A stretch of 42,292 bases of DNA. Source: Deltaproteobacteria bacterium RBG_13_61_14 (lineage in GTDB: Bacteria > RBG-13-61-14). Below the pieces are notes generated by a model that made no database searches, was not told the DNA's origin, and was given only the letters and a program-made list of their open reading frames with translations. Shown in pieces: positions 34,323-42,292 of the stretch (positions are counted from its first letter, which is position 1; every line of letters begins with the position of its first letter). The DNA lies in contig MGQK01000053.1 of assembly GCA_001797815.1 (NCBI GenBank), forward strand, positions 63,922 through 106,213. Reading direction: 5' to 3'. The position numbers and the translations under genes were made by a program.

Positions 34323-34673
34323 CCGGAGGTCAGTAGTCCCTTACGGCTGAAATCGTTGTCAAAAAGGACATGAATTTATACCAGGATGGAAGAAAGAATT
34401 TCACGCCAAGGCGCAAAGCCTCCAAGATAATTTTTCACCACCGAGACACCCCTCGGCCTGAGCTCGGGCCGAAGGCAGAGAGCACAGGGGAAGAGGAGGA
34501 GGAGGAAGAGATTTTACCACTAAAGCACAAAGGATCAAAAAGGTGAAGAGAAAGAAATTATCCACAAAGGACACGAAGAGGCACGAAGGCTTTCAAAAAT
34601 GTCTGCTCTTACCTGTCTACTGCCTACTGTATGCTGCCTACTTTTCTGAATTACTGCCTACTGCTTTTGACCG

Positions 34674-34693
34674 TCAACCGTGAACCGTGAACC
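34674..34693. repeat. GTGAACC tandem repeat, inverted copy at 41397-41416
   Basis: Three copies of a 7-base unit (ACCGTGA/AACCGTG) form a 20-base stretch whose exact reverse complement is found at 41397-41416, 6.7 kb away. Tandem 7-base words of this sort are a recurring intergenic motif here, as are CTGCCTA nearby and CCAAAAT at 40612-40630. Confidence 0.6.
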
Positions 34694-34706
34694 TTTTCTG
34701 GAGTGG

Positions 34707-34765
34707 GACAGGCATTCCGCCTTCGCTGAGGACATAGCACTTCGGCGGAGTCTCTCCTGCCTGTC
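34707..34765. repeat. GACAGGCA palindrome
   Basis: GACAGGCA (34707-34714) pairs with TGCCTGTC (34758-34765), and inside TCCGCC (34716-34721) pairs with GGCGGA (34744-34749). The two stems are stacked with an asymmetric loop of 8 bases on one side. It is a hairpin element in the gap after nuoN. Confidence 0.55.
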
Positions 34766-34906
34766 ATCAACTTGAATTACTGTCCACCGGGCACTGTCAA
34801 CTATTCCATGCAAATATGTAAAGTATTATGTGAAGCTCTGACCCCGATCTTCCAGACTGAAAAAAATGCAACGATTGCAATTTTGATATTCATTTTTAGA
34901 ATCCTT

Positions 34907-36172
34907 TCATCTTTCCCAAACGATCAATGATGGTTTTTCTTCCCTTACGCATAACTGATAAATTTTTCCCGAATAAGGTTCAATGTAAATGTATCTAATC
35001 ATATCATGCGGTTCAGTAAAAGTTATTGTATTTTCATTAAGCTGGACCTGAGGAATGGTCTCACCTATAGCATTTAGTACTGCAATGTGATATGTTACTG
35101 TATTAGAACGGTTTAATGAGTAATCATATGATCGATAGTATATATATATATAACCACCATTATCAATACAAATTAGTCTATCACCCTCAGCTTTTCGCCC
35201 ATTTTCAACTTGTATTTTATAATTAGTATCTCCAACTTTGAATAAATATAGATTAGAGTTATAAGCCAATTGGGGTCCGATAAATTCTCTTTTAAGGTAA
35301 TTATTTAGAAATCTTAAAAAATAAGGGGCATCTTTTTCTTCTATAATATTGCATGGTGATCGTTCATGATATTTGGATAGAACATTAGGATATTTATTAG
35401 CAAGATATTTATCAACCACATAATCATTACTTTTGGGATTGCAACTATAAAAACGCTTTGTCTTATCTTCTGAATGCCTAATACTAGATAAAATGAATAG
35501 CATGCCGTCTTCAGATATAAAGGAATTATAAGCATGAACGGAAAGACCTTCCTGATTTCTGAATGTCTTAATTAGGTTTAATTGCGAATCGTAGATGGTG
35601 TTGGTGAGAAATATATTTCCATTACCATCTATTCCCAATGGTTCCCCTCCTCCAGGCACCGCCTTGATAAGCTTACCTTCAGGATTATATAATTTTGCAC
35701 CAAAGCCGTCACCATTTGCATCATAATCAAAAATATATATGTCTCCGTGCTTGTTGACTAAAAAGCCATCCGGTCCCAGATTTTCTGCCCCACAATCCAA
35801 TCCATTACAAATACCTCTGTGCAACGAATCAATGCCCTCATTCCAGCTGAACTCCCGGATCACCCGTTTCTTGTATTCAATCATCTTTGGAGGTTTCTTG
35901 GCGCTTTCCTGGGCCAAGGTAGGTTCCTGGACAACTGCTTCTCCCTTTTCCATCTCCGCCAGCCGCTCCTCATCTCCCCCTGGTGCCGGCATTGCTTCGC
36001 TCACTCTCGGGGGCGGAGCCTCCCTCTTCACCACCTGTTCTTCCGCTCCCACCTCCCGCTTCAATCCCTTCCCCCACAACCACCATCCTCCTCCAGCCAA
36101 CATCACCAGCGCTACGAGCAACGCTATCACCCAGCTCACCTTGCTCTTGCTGCTTTTCTTTTGCTCATTCAT
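34907..36172 (-). CDS. membrane-anchored beta-propeller-like protein with mosaic composition
   Basis: A 421-residue protein that I do not recognise as a family. The N-terminus is a lysine-rich cytoplasmic tail, one transmembrane helix (WVIALLVALVMLAGGGWWLWG, about residues 14-34) and a Pro/Glu-rich linker to about 100. The rest looks like a beta-propeller: repeated blocks such as GPDGFLVNKHGDIYIFDYDANG, LGIDGNGNIFLTN and CIDNGGYIYIYYRSYD, each a G-[DN]-I-Y/F pattern. It probably faces the periplasm. The start at 36172 has GGGGGAG close by. The first quarter of the gene is 55-70% G+C, the rest falls to about 30-37%, with the change near 35700-35850. This suggests fusion of a native anchor to imported DNA. 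Confidence 0.72.
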   Translation of the reverse strand: MNEQKKSSKSKVSWVIALLVALVMLAGGGWWLWGKGLKREVGAEEQVVKREAPPPRVSEAMPAPGGDEERLAEMEKGEAVVQEPTLAQESAKKPPKMIEYKKRVIREFSWNEGIDSLHRGICNGLDCGAENLGPDGFLVNKHGDIYIFDYDANGDGFGAKLYNPEGKLIKAVPGGGEPLGIDGNGNIFLTNTIYDSQLNLIKTFRNQEGLSVHAYNSFISEDGMLFILSSIRHSEDKTKRFYSCNPKSNDYVVDKYLANKYPNVLSKYHERSPCNIIEEKDAPYFLRFLNNYLKREFIGPQLAYNSNLYLFKVGDTNYKIQVENGRKAEGDRLICIDNGGYIYIYYRSYDYSLNRSNTVTYHIAVLNAIGETIPQVQLNENTITFTEPHDMIRYIYIEPYSGKIYQLCVREEKPSLIVWER

Positions 36173-36212
36173 CTTCACTCCCCCCGAGCGGAAGATGGTG
36201 CCAGGCACTGAC

Positions 36213-37052
36213 TTAGGTTTTTTCGAGGCAGACCGTCCGATGGAGATCGAGGAGGACGCGGAGCAGGTCTGGCAGGTCGGCCAGGGCCAGGGAGTTGGGC
36301 CCGTCACACAGCGCCCGGTCCGGGTCGGGGTGGACTTCCAAAAAAACGCCGTCCACCCCGGCCGCGACCGCGGCCCGGGCGAGCGGGGCGATGAAGCGGC
36401 GGTCTCCGCCCGAAGCGTTCCCCTGGCCGGCCGGGAGCTGGACCGAATGGGTGGCGTCAAAGACCACCGGGTATCCGAACCGGCGCATCAGGACCAGGCT
36501 GCGCATGTCCACCACCAGGTTGTGGTAGCCGAAGCTGGTGCCGCGCTCGGTGAGGATGATTTGCTTGGCGCCGCCGGCCTCGGCCTTGGCAATAGCCTGG
36601 CCCATGTCCTCCGGGGCCAGGAACTGGCCCTTTTTCAGGTTGAGCGCCTTGCCGGTCTTGGCCGCGGCCAGGATCAAGTCGGTCTGCCGGCAAAGGAAGG
36701 CCGGGATCTGGATCACGTCCAGCACCTCGGCCGCCGGCTCCACCTGGGCGAGGTCGTGGACGTCAGAGAGCACCGGCACGTCGAATTCCTGCCGCACTTT
36801 TTCAAGCACGCGCAGTCCTGCTTCGAGACCGGGCCCGCGGAAGGAGTTGACGCTGGTGCGGTTGGCCTTGTCAAAGCTGGCCTTGTAAATCCAGGGCATC
36901 CGGAGCGAAGCGGTGATGCGCTTGAGTTCCTCCGCCGTCTTGAGCGCCAGGGACTCGCTTTCGATCACGCAGGGGCCGGCGATGAGCAAGAGCGGCTGGT
37001 CGCCGCCGACCTTGACTCCTCGGATCTTCAATTCTTTGGCCGAAGCAAGCAT
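36213..37052 (-). CDS. kdsA: 3-deoxy-D-manno-octulosonate 8-phosphate synthase
   Basis: A 279-residue class I aldolase-fold enzyme that condenses PEP with arabinose 5-phosphate. The sequence has IAGPCVIESESLALK at the start, YKASFDKANRTSVNSFRGPGL, IQIPAFLCRQTDL, TERGTSFGYHNLVVDMRSL and DATHSVQLPAGQG. The Cys in AGPC places it in the metal-dependent class (Aquifex-type), not the Asn-containing E. coli type. The start lies 3 bases after the pyrG stop, so it is the last gene of kdsB-pyrG-kdsA. It marks a KDO-containing lipopolysaccharide. Confidence 0.96.
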   Translation of the reverse strand: MLASAKELKIRGVKVGGDQPLLLIAGPCVIESESLALKTAEELKRITASLRMPWIYKASFDKANRTSVNSFRGPGLEAGLRVLEKVRQEFDVPVLSDVHDLAQVEPAAEVLDVIQIPAFLCRQTDLILAAAKTGKALNLKKGQFLAPEDMGQAIAKAEAGGAKQIILTERGTSFGYHNLVVDMRSLVLMRRFGYPVVFDATHSVQLPAGQGNASGGDRRFIAPLARAAVAAGVDGVFLEVHPDPDRALCDGPNSLALADLPDLLRVLLDLHRTVCLEKT

Positions 37053-37055
37053 GGC

Positions 37056-38735
<1,680 letters not shown>

Positions 38736-39554
38736 TTATTCCTTTAGGGGCGCGGGTGACCCTGGGGGCGCGGGTGACCCCACCCGCGCCTTTAGCAGCG
38801 CTTCCGCTCGCCGCAAATCTTCCGGCGAGTCCACCCCGATCGAATCATGGGGCGTGGTCACCACTTTGATCTTGAAGCCCCAGGCCAATGCCCGCAACTG
38901 TTCCAGTTTTTCGGCGTCCTCCATGGCCGGCCGCGGCAGCCGGGCAAAGGCCTGGAGAAAATCGGTCCGATAGACATAAAGTCCCAGGTGCTTGTAAGGC
39001 GGGGGTTGGAGCTCGGCCGGCCGCTTCCCGCTTTCCTTCCAGGCCTGCACTAAATTCTCCCGGCCGCGGTAATAGGGCAGGGGCGACCGGGAAAAGTAGC
39101 AGGCAAAGTCCTGGTCATCGCAGACCACCTTGACCACGTTCGGGTCCAGGTAGTTCTGGGCTTCCGTAATTTCCACCTTGGCGCTGCCCATAGAGAGCTC
39201 TTCGTTTTCCAGGAAGGGGACCACGGCCCGGTCAATCGTCTCCGGGTGCATCAGCGGCTCATCGCCCTGGAGGTTGACGATCAACTCCGCGGTGCTCTTG
39301 GCCGCGGCTTCCGCCACCCGGTCGGTGCCGCTCTGGTGCTCGGTGGAGGTCAGGATCGCACAGCCGCCGAACGCCTCCACCGCCCGGAGCACCCGCTCGT
39401 CGTCCGTGGCTACCACGACCTCATCCACCCGGGAGGCGCGCCGGGCCTGCTCCCAGGTCCACTGGATCATGGGTTTGCCCAGGAGGGGGGCCAGGACTTT
39501 GGCGGGAAAGCGCTCCGAGCCGTAACGCGCAGGAATGATGGCCATGACTTTCAT
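38736..39554 (-). CDS. kdsB: 3-deoxy-manno-octulosonate cytidylyltransferase (CMP-KDO synthetase)
   Basis: A 272-residue nucleotidyltransferase. The signature is at the N-terminus: MAIIPARYGSERFPAKVLAPLLGKPMIQ. GTDRVAEAA and NLQGDEPLMHPETID follow, then PHDSIGVDSPEDLRRAEALL near the end. It couples KDO to CMP for lipopolysaccharide assembly. The C-terminal GSPAPPGSPAPLKE is encoded by a tandem repeat (38747-38790), so the family's usual end is at about ARV. The start is the ATG at 39554 (M-K-V-M-A) or the next one at 39545; there is almost no leader. The frame stays open to 40577, but that part is antisense to the sirtuin. Confidence 0.95.
   Translation of the reverse strand: MKVMAIIPARYGSERFPAKVLAPLLGKPMIQWTWEQARRASRVDEVVVATDDERVLRAVEAFGGCAILTSTEHQSGTDRVAEAAAKSTAELIVNLQGDEPLMHPETIDRAVVPFLENEELSMGSAKVEITEAQNYLDPNVVKVVCDDQDFACYFSRSPLPYYRGRENLVQAWKESGKRPAELQPPPYKHLGLYVYRTDFLQAFARLPRPAMEDAEKLEQLRALAWGFKIKVVTTPHDSIGVDSPEDLRRAEALLKARVGSPAPPGSPAPLKE
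38747..38790. repeat. tandem and inverted GGGGCGCGGGTGACCC repeat inside the end of kdsB
   Basis: The 16-base unit GGGGCGCGGGTGACCC occurs at 38747-38762 and again at 38765-38780 (period 18). The second unit is followed by ACCCGCGCC (38782-38790), which pairs with GGCGCGGGT (38767-38775) to make a 9-bp hairpin. It resembles the GTAGGGGC palindromes in the nuo gaps (TTAGGGGCGC start). Confidence 0.75.
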
Positions 39555-39568
39555 TGAAATCGCGCTCA

Positions 39569-39596
39569 AGTATAGCAGAGGTTGCCCTCGTGTCAA
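39569..39596 (-). promoter_or_regulatory. strong promoter of the kdsB-pyrG-kdsA operon
   Basis: On the minus strand TTGACA (39596-39591, perfect), a 16-base spacer and TATACT (39574-39569, five of six), with an extended -10 TG one base before it. Transcription would begin near 39562, only about 8 bases before the ATG at 39554. Confidence 0.8.
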
Positions 39597-39666
39597 ACTC
39601 AGGTTCAGGCAAGAGACCCGGTTCCCGGGCTTGCTCTCGCCGGCTTTGGCCCGGCCCGGCCGATAG

Positions 39667-39695
39667 TTGACAGCGGCATGGCCGGGTGGAAAAAT
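39667..39695 (+). promoter_or_regulatory. putative promoter of the sirtuin gene
   Basis: TTGACA (39667-39672), a 17-base spacer and AAAAAT (39690-39695, four of six). The ATG at 39756 is 60 bases after the -10. It is divergent from the kdsB promoter, with about 70 bases between the two -35 boxes. Confidence 0.55.
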
Positions 39696-39755
39696 TGAGC
39701 CAAGAAGGAAGATACCAAACCTTGTATCCAGGTTGCCAAATGAGGAACGATTGAA

Positions 39756-40568
39756 ATGGAAGAGCTGATCCAGCGGGCGGCCCGGGACCTGGTCCGTTCC
39801 CGGCATGCGCTGGCCCTGACCGGGGCCGGGATTTCCACCGAATCCGGGATCCCGGACTTTCGCGGCCCCGGCGGCATCTGGACCAAGAACCCGGAAGCGG
39901 AGAAAAAGGCTTATCAAGCCTATGCCCGGTTCCAGGCCGATCCCAAGCAATACTGGGAAGAGCGGTTGAGCCAGCCTTCCCTGCTGGGGAGCCTGGAAAG
40001 CCTGAAGCCCAATCCCGGCCATTTGGCCCTGGCCGAGCTGGAGAAGATGAACATCCTGAAATGCACCATCACCCAGAATATAGACAACCTCCACCGCCAG
40101 GCCGGCAGCCAAAACCTGCTCGAATATCACGGCAATGCCTTTCGGCTGAGGTGCAGCTCCTGCCACTCCCGGTATGACCCGGGCGAGTATGACTTGAAGC
40201 GGCTGAGGCAGGAAGGCAAGCTGCCGCCGGCCTGCAAGGAGTGCGGAGCCCCGGTCAAGTCGGACGTGGTCCATTTCGGCGAAGGGATCCCCGCGGACGT
40301 GGCCGAGCAGAGCCTGGAGCAAGCGAGCCTTTGCGACCTGATGCTGATCTGCGGCACCTCCGCGGTCGTTTACCCGTTTGCCCTGTTGCCCCGGGTGGCG
40401 CGGGAGCGGCAGGATGCCCGCCGGCATAGAGCGGTGACCATTATCGAGGTCAACGCCGAGCCCACGCCTTTGACTTTTGAGAACATCTCCGACTATCTCC
40501 TCCAGGGCAAGACCGGAGAAATCCTGCCCCGGATTTTGGAAGAAGTGAAAAAGCTGCGGAGAGAGTGA
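39756..40568 (+). CDS. NAD-dependent protein deacylase, Sir2 family
   Basis: A 270-residue sirtuin. LTGAGISTESGIPDFRGPGG (about residues 22-41) is the NAD-binding motif, TQNIDNLHRQAG carries the N-I-D of the active site, and YHGNAF holds the catalytic His. The zinc ribbon has CSSC and CKEC pairs (about residues 133-136 and 164-167). GTSAVVYPFA and IIEVNAEPTPL complete the family pattern. It removes acyl groups from lysines using NAD. Genes of this type regulate acetyl-CoA synthetase and other enzymes; no such target is next to it. Confidence 0.93.
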   Translation: MEELIQRAARDLVRSRHALALTGAGISTESGIPDFRGPGGIWTKNPEAEKKAYQAYARFQADPKQYWEERLSQPSLLGSLESLKPNPGHLALAELEKMNILKCTITQNIDNLHRQAGSQNLLEYHGNAFRLRCSSCHSRYDPGEYDLKRLRQEGKLPPACKECGAPVKSDVVHFGEGIPADVAEQSLEQASLCDLMLICGTSAVVYPFALLPRVARERQDARRHRAVTIIEVNAEPTPLTFENISDYLLQGKTGEILPRILEEVKKLRRE

Positions 40569-40684
40569 CCAGTGCACAGTGAAAAAAGGCTAAGGTTTGG
40601 CCCCAATCTGAAATCCAAAATCCAAAATCTAAAATTGATTGCGCTTTTGCGTTGGCGCAAGAAATCCCTTAAACTGGGCGCTCC

Positions 40685-41386
40685 ATGTTGACCGTCAATT
40701 ACCAGATCCTGGACGTCCGGCCCGGGCATCGGGTGCTCGACGCCGGGTGCGGGGCCGGCCGCCACTGCTTCGAAGCTTTCCGCCGGGGCTCCTTGATCTG
40801 CGGCATGGACTATGCCCGGCCGGAGGTGGAGAAGGTGATGTATTCGTTCGTGGCCGCCTCGGAAGAAGACCGGCGCCAGGGCGGGCAATGGGCGGTGCTC
40901 CGGGGCGACGTGCTCAGCCTGCCCTTTGCCGATAACCTTTTCGACCGGATCATCTGCGCCGAGGTGCTGGAGCACTTGCATGAGGACCTCCGGGCCATCG
41001 CCGAGCTCAAGCGGGTGCTCAAACCCGGCGGCCGGCTCGCGGTCACCGTGCCCACTTTCTTCACCGAGGCCGCCTACGGATTCCTCTCCCCCCTCTACTT
41101 CACCAACCCCGGCGGCCACGTGCGCAAGTTCATGCCCGACGAACTCGCGGCCAGGCTCCGCCATCTCGGCCTCAAGCTTTACGCCGTGGGCCACGCCCAC
41201 GCCTTCCACTCCCCCTACTGGCTGCTGCGCTGCGCTTTCGGCCTGCCCAACGAGAACCACCCGGTGCCGGCCACCTACCGCAAGTTCCTGGTCAAGACCA
41301 TCCTCTCCCCCACCCTCTCCCGCGTAGAAAAATTTCTGGATTGGGTTTTTCCCAAGAGCTTGATCATTTATGCGCAGAAGCCCTGA
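40685..41386 (+). CDS. class I SAM-dependent methyltransferase (Methyltransf_11)
   Basis: A 233-residue protein. VLDAGCGAGRHCFEA (about residues 18-32) is motif I, CGMDYARPEVEKV the acidic strand, RGDVLSLPFADNLFDRIICAEVLEHLHED the central block and LKRVLKPGGRLAVTVPTFF the last motif. The C-terminal part (HAHAFHSPYWLLRC, PATYRKFLVKTIL) suggests a lipid or quinone-like substrate; this is not certain. No Shine-Dalgarno is visible before the ATG; a weak -10 (TAAACT, 40670-40675) would put the start of transcription within a few bases of it, so the mRNA may be leaderless. The preceding gap contains CCAAAAT repeats. Confidence 0.82.
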   Translation: MLTVNYQILDVRPGHRVLDAGCGAGRHCFEAFRRGSLICGMDYARPEVEKVMYSFVAASEEDRRQGGQWAVLRGDVLSLPFADNLFDRIICAEVLEHLHEDLRAIAELKRVLKPGGRLAVTVPTFFTEAAYGFLSPLYFTNPGGHVRKFMPDELAARLRHLGLKLYAVGHAHAFHSPYWLLRCAFGLPNENHPVPATYRKFLVKTILSPTLSRVEKFLDWVFPKSLIIYAQKP

Positions 41387-41396
41387 AGAAGTTCGC

Positions 41397-41416
41397 GGTT
41401 CACGGTTCACGGTTGA
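41397..41416. repeat. inverted copy of the GTGAACC tandem repeat at 34674-34693
   Basis: The 20 bases, made of CGGTTCA units, are an exact reverse complement of 34674-34693. It lies 10 bases after the methyltransferase stop. Confidence 0.6.
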
Positions 41417-41692
41417 TGATTCTAGACTTGCCTGCCATTCAATTGTGAAATGTTGATAGCAAATTTCTGACCTCGATCCCTTCAAGCGTCCAACCCAAAT
41501 CGCCAAGCGGCCTGGCTTACTTTTTTTCCAAGGCTCTTGACAACCCGGCGGCTTGACTCTACCTTCCCTTTTGCCGGGTGAAACGGAGGCGGGCTTGGCG
41601 GGAGAGCAACTTGGTGAAACGAGCCTGCGGCCGGTCAAGAGATAACCCGTTGGACTTATCGCCAGGATGAGAGGGGGTGGAAATTGCATTCC

Positions 41693-41825
41693 TGGGTTTA
41701 GCTGGCTTTACCGATTTGCGCCGTGGCCGGCCGGCCAGCCGAAGGGCAGAGCCAAGGGGTGAGAAAGGGTGAGTAGGACATAGTACGAACCCAGCAAAGG
41801 CGGGAACACTCTAATTCCCGCTGAA
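41693..41825 (+). promoter_or_regulatory. structured leader or small RNA upstream of the last gene
   Basis: CTGGGTT (41693-41699) pairs with AACCCAG (41789-41795). Inside, GCTGGC (about 41701-41706) pairs with GCCAGC on the other side of a GC-rich loop. After the outer stem, GCGGGAA/TTCCCGC forms a hairpin with loop CACTCTAA. The AGGAGG for the next gene comes just after. Upstream, GATAA/TTATC (about 41640-41659) and CCCGGC/GCCGGG (about 41544-41579) are further small stems. No known riboswitch consensus is recognised by eye. The stems are seen directly; the identity is unknown. Confidence 0.45.
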
Positions 41826-41846
41826 CTAGGACCAAAGGAGGAAACG

Positions 41847-42292
41847 ATGAGAGAGGTAACATCAAGGCGCGGCTGGGCGTTGGCGGTCATCCTTGTCGCC
41901 ATGCTCACGATCTTAGGGACGCTTTATGCCAAGGAGACAAGCAAGAACCGATCGAGCTATGCCCCCGTCAATATTACGGAGGAATTCACAACAACCATGG
42001 CTCGAATGAAAGCGGCGAAGCCGGGGGTAATGAAGCGGCAGATGGATTTGCTTAATGAGCGTTACGACCTGAGCAACCGTCCGGCCAAGGGCGTCACCAT
42101 GTCCAGGGGCAAGCCGGTCCAGGAAGGCGTGCGGGTCAAGCTTCCCAAAGGCATGACCTGGGAGAAGCTGGCGGCCATGAGCCCCGAAGAGATCCGCGAG
42201 AAGGATCTCTTTCCCGCGGGTCTCTTTCCCCTTCCCCACCCCAACCACCCGGAAGGCGGCATGGTCTTCCCGAAATTTCACATTGACGCGAT
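41847..42292 (+). CDS. exported cytochrome-type protein, N-terminal part (cut by window end)
   Basis: The frame is open from the ATG at 41847 to the last base; 148 residues are visible. AGGAGG lies 6 bases before the start. A signal peptide or anchor is present (WALAVILVAMLTILGTLYAKE, residues 10-30). The following region, YDLSNRPAKGVTMSRGKPVQEGVRVKLPKG, then TWEKLAAMSPEEIREKDLFPAGLFPLPHPNHPEGGMVFPKF, matches my memory of the N-terminal part of a di-heme cytochrome c/peroxidase-like family annotated as cytochrome B6. No CXXCH heme motif is in the visible part; it would lie downstream. Confidence 0.65.
   Translation, partial: MREVTSRRGWALAVILVAMLTILGTLYAKETSKNRSSYAPVNITEEFTTTMARMKAAKPGVMKRQMDLLNERYDLSNRPAKGVTMSRGKPVQEGVRVKLPKGMTWEKLAAMSPEEIREKDLFPAGLFPLPHPNHPEGGMVFPKFHIDA

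Larger units (their letters stand above)
34323..34906. other. 584-base repeat-rich gap after nuoN, no gene seen
   Basis: The stretch is a patchwork of intergenic repeat words: CACGCCAAGGCGCAAAG (34402-34418), CCACAAAGGACACGAAG-type words (34562-34590), several copies of CTGCCTACT (34616-34662), tandem CCGTGAA (34678-34692), and a palindrome at 34707-34765. There is no open frame with coding appearance. Confidence 0.6.

Noticed and set aside
39555-40577. Upstream extension of the kdsB frame
   Set aside because: It is antisense to the sirtuin, and the promoter at 39569-39596 lies downstream of it.
41525-41560. TTGACA at about 41537 as a promoter for the cytochrome-like gene
   Set aside because: The matching -10 (TACCTT) fits only three of six bases, so the support is too weak.
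41544-41846. Group II intron fragment
   Set aside because: Suggested only by the look of the single-strand words; the conserved domain V hairpin and any reverse transcriptase are missing. Kept as an open possibility in the finding on this leader, not as a feature.

Overview
The window is a 42.3 kb piece of a G+C-rich bacterial chromosome (about 60% or more by eye). The organism makes KDO (kdsA, kdsB), so it is very probably a diderm with lipopolysaccharide. It respires through an 11-subunit complex I. The mix of genes (UpxY-type NusG paralogue, FemAB-like transferase, GMC oxidoreductase with a small subunit, many palindromic repeats between genes) suggests an uncultured Acidobacteriota-, Methylomirabilota- or Desulfobacterota-like lineage. 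The sequence alone does not settle the phylum. No tRNA, rRNA, CRISPR array or intact transposase was seen.

Layout. (1) 1-10199, plus strand: a surface-glycan locus. It holds an ATP-grasp protein (5' end cut by the window), a HAD phosphatase, a methyltransferase, a DegT-like PLP protein, a FemAB/GNAT-type transferase, a DegT aminotransferase, a membrane-anchored CapD/PglF-type sugar-nucleotide dehydratase, an UpxY/RfaH-like antiterminator with its own promoter and a structured leader, and an NTP_transf_5 nucleotidyltransferase. (2) 10248-14229, minus: the branched-chain amino acid operon ilvD-ilvB-ilvN. (3) 14410-16821, minus: a DUF465 protein with its own promoter and terminator, tsaB, a periplasmic TPR/TatT-like protein and an orphan HicB-like antitoxin. 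(4) 16973-18942, plus: a small dehydrogenase subunit and a GMC oxidoreductase. (5) 18943-20362: an accessory pocket with a collapsed MNT nucleotidyltransferase, a very AT-rich membrane-protein gene and a two-armed palindrome. (6) 20363-22725, minus: an amidohydrolase coupled to a duplicated LolA-like (DUF1571) protein. (7) 23497-34322, plus: nuoABCDHIJKLMN without nuoEFG, with palindromic repeats in most gaps of 50 bp or more. (8) 34907-36172, minus: a compositionally mosaic membrane-anchored protein. (9) 36213-39554, minus: kdsB-pyrG-kdsA. (10) 39756-41386, plus: a sirtuin and a methyltransferase. (11) 41387-42292: a structured leader and the start of an exported, probably di-heme cytochrome-type protein, cut by the window end.

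How the genes work together. The glycan locus can build an amino-sugar nucleotide by the dehydratase plus aminotransferase pair and decorate it. kdsB, pyrG and kdsA jointly supply CMP-KDO, since pyrG makes the CTP that kdsB uses. The nuo operon forms the quinone-reducing and proton-pumping arms of complex I, but no NADH-oxidising module is present here.

The most unusual signals are: the leader of the UpxY-like gene, where a perfect Shine-Dalgarno lies 24 nt from the AUG with a hairpin between them; the repeat load in the nuo operon; the repeat-derived C-terminal tail of KdsB; two genes with foreign base composition; and the structured leader near the right end.
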